Origin: Gp7-AA10 sp035516895
GTDB taxonomy: Bacteria; Acidobacteriota; Thermoanaerobaculia; Gp7-AA8
NCBI GenBank assembly: GCA_035516895.1
Contig: DATIZY010000146.1
Coordinates: forward strand, 1 to 7,867
Length of the DNA: 7,867 nucleotides
Direction of reading: 5' to 3'
Shown here: one piece after another, positions 5,457 to 7,867 of the stretch
Layout: every line of letters begins with the position of its first letter
Numbering within the stretch: the first letter of the stretch is position 1
Made by a program: the position numbers and the translations under genes
The notes under the pieces: generated by a model
Seen by the model: only the letters and a program-made list of their open reading frames with translations
What the model was told of the DNA's origin: nothing
Database searches by the model: none

Positions 5457-6440
5457 ATGAGCGAGAAAAGCTACCGGGACGCGATCCGCGAGGCGATGAT
5501 CGAGGAGATGGACCGCGATCCGTCGGTCCTCGTCATGGGTGAGGACATCGGTGTGTACGAGGGCACGTTCCGCATCACGGCGGGCATGCTGAAGAAGTAC
5601 GGACCGAAGCGCGTGATCGATACTCCGATCGCGGAAGCAGGCATGGCCGGCACCGCCGTCGGGATGGCGATGTTAGGTCTGCGGCCGATCGTCGAGATGA
5701 TGACGATGAACTTCGCGATCGTCGCCGCCGACCAGATCCTCAATCACGCGGCCAAGGTCCGCTACTTCTCGGGCGGACAGGTCGACGTGCCGGTCGTGAT
5801 TCGCGGTCCGCAGGGCGCCGGCGTGCAGCTCTCCGCGCAGCACTCGCAGACCTTCGAATCGTTTTACGGACATTTTCCGGGACTGAAAGTCGTCGCGCCG
5901 GCGACGCCGGCGGACGCGAAGGGAATGCTGAAGACCGCAATCCGCGGAAAAGATCCGGTGATCTTCCTGGAGAGCGCAGCGCTGTACGGAATGAAAGGCG
6001 AGGTGCCCGACGACGCCGGCTTTACGGTGCCGTTCGGTGAGTCGCGCATCGCGCGCGACGGCAGCGACGTGACGATCGTTTCCTTCAGCCGCATGCTGCA
6101 GGTGTCGCTGACCGCGGCGGAGCGGCTGGCGGGTGAAGGGATCGAATGCGAGGTGGTCGATCTGCGCACGCTTCGTCCGCTCGATCTCGCGCCGGCATAC
6201 GCGTCGGTATCGAAAACGCATCGATGCGTTGTCGTGCAGGAGCAGTGGAAACCGTTCGGCGCCGCGGCCGAGATCTCGGCGAGCATCACCGAGAGCGTGT
6301 TCGATGAGCTCGATGCGCCGGTCGAGCGCGTGACCGGCGCGGACGTCCCCATGCCCTACGCGCGAAATCTCGAGCTGCTAGCGACGCCGCATGAACAGCA
6401 GGTGATCGATGCGGTCAAGCGGGTCATGTACAAGGAATGA
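5457..6440 (+). CDS. pdhB: Pyruvate dehydrogenase E1 component, beta subunit
   Basis: Partner of the alpha subunit in the alpha2beta2 E1 of a 2-oxo acid dehydrogenase complex; it contributes to the thiamine-diphosphate site and binds the E2 core. The 327-residue product has full family length. Recognisable blocks are SYRDAIREAMIEEM (5-18), GEDIGVYEGTFRITAGM (28-44) with the conserved acidic residue of the cofactor site, DTPIAEAGMAGTAVGMAMLG (55-74), the AADQILNHAAK helix (90-100), RGPQGAG and QHSQTFESFYGHFPGLKVV (about 115-146), and the transketolase C-terminal domain with VVDLRTLRPLD (238-248) and HRCVVVQE (255-262). The ATG at 5457 follows GGTGA at good spacing. The gene lies 63 bp after pdhA and 107 bp before pdhC, each gap holding a different inverted repeat. 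A branched-chain-type E1 beta is possible but pyruvate is the simplest reading. Confidence 0.94.
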   Translation: MSEKSYRDAIREAMIEEMDRDPSVLVMGEDIGVYEGTFRITAGMLKKYGPKRVIDTPIAEAGMAGTAVGMAMLGLRPIVEMMTMNFAIVAADQILNHAAKVRYFSGGQVDVPVVIRGPQGAGVQLSAQHSQTFESFYGHFPGLKVVAPATPADAKGMLKTAIRGKDPVIFLESAALYGMKGEVPDDAGFTVPFGESRIARDGSDVTIVSFSRMLQVSLTAAERLAGEGIECEVVDLRTLRPLDLAPAYASVSKTHRCVVVQEQWKPFGAAAEISASITESVFDELDAPVERVTGADVPMPYARNLELLATPHEQQVIDAVKRVMYKE

Positions 6441-6441
6441 G

Positions 6442-6545
6442 GACTGAGGACTCAGGACTTAGGACTCAGGACTTAGTCACACCCGCCCCAGTCGATTCGG
6501 GTGGGGGCCACTAAGTCCTGAGTCCTGAGTCCTAAGTCCTGAGTT
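6442..6545. repeat. Inverted repeat of GACTCAG/GACTTAG 7-base units between pdhB and pdhC
   Basis: The left arm (6442-6476) is five 7-base units of the type GACTYAG, the first being GACTGAG; a sixth, diverged unit overlaps the pdhB stop. The right arm (6511-6545) is five complementary units CTAAGTC/CTGAGTC. The 35-base arms match at 31 positions; two of the four mismatches would be G-U pairs in RNA. The 34-base centre (6477-6510) is GC-rich and not made of 7-base units, but can form its own small hairpin (CACCCG at 6480-6485 with CGGGTG at 6498-6503). The right arm ends two bases before the pdhC ATG. A strong mRNA hairpin here could set the ratio of E1 to E2. Confidence 0.88.
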
Positions 6546-6547
6546 CT

Positions 6548-7810
6548 ATGGCTGAAATCATCATGCCCAAGATGGGCGACGCGATGACCGAGGGGAAGGT
6601 CGTCCGCTGGTACAAGAAGGCGGGCGACGCGGTCAGAAAAGGCGAGCCGGTGCTCGAGATCGAGACGGACAAAGTCAACCTCGATCTCGAAGCGGAGCAG
6701 GACGGGACCATCGCCAATGTCGCGGTGCAGGAAGGGCAGATGGCGCCCGTCGGTGGCGTGCTCGCGATCATCGCCGCGCCGGGCGAGAAAGTCGCGAGCG
6801 GCGCGCAGCGAGCGGCGAGCGCACCTTCCGAGCCACAGCGCCGCGCCACCGACAAAAAAGACTCCGTCAAGCACACCACCGGCGAGTACGCGGAAGCGAT
6901 CGAGATGAAAGCGCCGCGCATCGACCGCTCGCAGCCGGTGACCTCGACGCCTCTACGAATTGTGGAGGGCGGGCGGACGCGATCGTCGCCGCTCGCGAGA
7001 AAAATGGCGCACGAGATGGGCGTCAGCCTCGACGCGATTCAAGGCAGCGGGCCGAGCGGCCGCATCGTCGCGCGCGATGTTCAACGTGGAGTGGGGAGCT
7101 CTCAGCCCGCCGCCGCGCGAAAGCCCGCCGCTCCGCTCGAGGAGAAGCAAATCCCGCTCTCGGCGATGCGCCGCACCATCGCGAAGCGGCTCGCCGAGTC
7201 GACCGGTCCGATTCCGCACTTCTATCTCACGGCGGAGTACGACGTCTCGAACCTGATGTCACTTCGCCTGCAGATGAATGAAATCGTAAAGATTAGTGTG
7301 AATGATTTTGTCGTCCGCGCCGCCGCCCTCGCGCTGCGAGAACATCCGTTCGTCAACGCGAGCTGGGGTGAGGACGCGATCACGCAGCACGGCGGGATCC
7401 ACATCGGCATCGCCGTATCGACGCCGGAAGGGCTGATCACGCCGGTCGTGCGCAATGCGGACCGCAAATCGGTGCAGGACATCGCCGCGGAGGTACGCAC
7501 GCTCGCCGAGAAGGCGAAGAATCGCAAGCTGCTGCCGAACGATTACCAGGGCGCCACGTTCACCATCTCGAACCTCGGTGCCTGGGGCATCGAGGAATTC
7601 ACCGCGATCATCAATCCGCCGAACGTCGCGATTCTGGCGATCGGTGCGGCAGCCCCGAAACCGGTCGCAATCAACGGAGAGGTCGTCGTGCGCGACCGGA
7701 TGAAAGTGACCATGTCGTGCGATCACCGTGTGATCGATGGCGCCGCCGGCGCGGAATATCTCCGGACGCTGCGGCAATATCTCGAGCAGCCCGTGAGGCT
7801 GCTTTTATGA
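6548..7810 (+). CDS. pdhC: Dihydrolipoamide acetyltransferase (E2) of the pyruvate dehydrogenase complex
   Basis: E2 is the structural core of the complex. Its lipoyl arm takes the acyl group from E1, and its catalytic domain transfers it to CoA. The 420-residue product has one lipoyl domain (1-80) with the lipoylated lysine at K42 in ETDKV, a long charged linker, a peripheral-subunit-binding domain (about 146-178, SSPLARKMAHEMGV...GSGPSGRIVARDV), a second Ala/Pro linker, and the acetyltransferase domain (about 202-420). The catalytic motif DHRVIDG (392-398) gives H393 and D397. It ends RLLL, as usual for E2. Only one lipoyl domain is present. The segment MNEIVKISVNDF (243-254) looks shorter than the usual family connection and is coded by AT-rich codons. 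No clear Shine-Dalgarno sequence precedes ATG 6548; the start directly follows the 7-base inverted repeat. E3 is not in the window. A branched-chain or 2-oxoglutarate E2 is the alternative, the latter unlikely beside a split E1. Confidence 0.93.
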   Translation: MAEIIMPKMGDAMTEGKVVRWYKKAGDAVRKGEPVLEIETDKVNLDLEAEQDGTIANVAVQEGQMAPVGGVLAIIAAPGEKVASGAQRAASAPSEPQRRATDKKDSVKHTTGEYAEAIEMKAPRIDRSQPVTSTPLRIVEGGRTRSSPLARKMAHEMGVSLDAIQGSGPSGRIVARDVQRGVGSSQPAAARKPAAPLEEKQIPLSAMRRTIAKRLAESTGPIPHFYLTAEYDVSNLMSLRLQMNEIVKISVNDFVVRAAALALREHPFVNASWGEDAITQHGGIHIGIAVSTPEGLITPVVRNADRKSVQDIAAEVRTLAEKAKNRKLLPNDYQGATFTISNLGAWGIEEFTAIINPPNVAILAIGAAAPKPVAINGEVVVRDRMKVTMSCDHRVIDGAAGAEYLRTLRQYLEQPVRLLL

Positions 7811-7817
7811 GTTGCAG

Positions 7818-7838
7818 GGTTCCGGTTACCGGTTACCG
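7818..7838. repeat. Tandem 7-base repeat (GTTACCG type) after pdhC, cut by window end
   Basis: GGTTCCG is followed by two exact GTTACCG units. Part of the complement (GAACCGGAA at 7844-7852) appears just downstream, suggesting the left portion of another inverted element. It begins 7 bases after the pdhC stop. No gene or intrinsic terminator is visible in 7811-7867. Confidence 0.5.
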
Positions 7839-7867
7839 CGCGCGAACCGGAAGGAACTGGCGGCCGG

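Noticed and set aside
6951..7107. Possible repeat fragments forming the E2 linkers (around 6951-6975 and 7078-7107)
   Set aside because: The sequence there is less biased and vaguely repeat-like, but no periodic unit or arm pairing could be shown, and E2 linkers are naturally variable.
1..7867. Defence system, prophage, toxin-antitoxin pair or biosynthetic cluster
   Set aside because: All supported genes are housekeeping, transport or central metabolism; no signature of such systems was found on either strand.

Overview
This is an ordinary chromosomal stretch of a GC-rich bacterium. It carries housekeeping genes (rsgA, trmB, ruvC), one predicted secreted protein, one MFS exporter and a pyruvate-dehydrogenase-type operon (E1 alpha, E1 beta, E2). 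The high GC, the split E1 alpha/beta dehydrogenase, the secreted EXORDIUM-like protein and the many repetitive intergenic elements would suit Acidobacteriota or a similar soil phylum. That placement is inference from gene style only; nothing in the window proves it.

Layout. (1) 3-680 (+): 3' part of rsgA, a ribosome-assembly GTPase. (2) 689-718: a perfect 12-bp hairpin between convergent genes. (3) 740-1618 (-): a secreted EXORDIUM-like protein. (4) 1648-2259 (+): trmB, diverging from the previous gene with only 29 bp between start codons. (5) 2258-2334: an inverted repeat built from 7-base units, then ruvC (2353-2853), which overlaps an MFS exporter (2850-4154) by four bases (ATGA). (6) 4117-4346: three copies of a 52-bp double-hairpin repeat plus one collapsed copy; the first copy supplies the last codons and the stop of the MFS gene. 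(7) 4389-7810: pdhA, pdhB and pdhC in one direction, each junction holding a different inverted repeat. (8) 7811-7867: the beginning of another 7-base repeat element, cut by the window end.

How the genes work together. The last three genes encode E1 (alpha2beta2, thiamine-diphosphate dependent) and the lipoyl-bearing E2 core of one 2-oxo acid dehydrogenase complex, most likely pyruvate to acetyl-CoA. E3 is not in the window. ruvC and the MFS gene are probably co-translated but have no obvious functional link. rsgA and trmB are translation-related but separated by the inward-facing secreted-protein gene.

The most unusual feature is the repeat content rather than any gene. Nearly every same-strand junction that is not a direct overlap holds its own structured repeat. 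Three of them are made of 7-base units, each with a different unit sequence; one is built on an approximately 8-base motif; one is a dispersed double-hairpin unit. Several reach into coding sequence or up to a start codon, so they may shape termination, translation starts or protein ends. No CRISPR array, insertion sequence, phage, tRNA or rRNA gene was seen.
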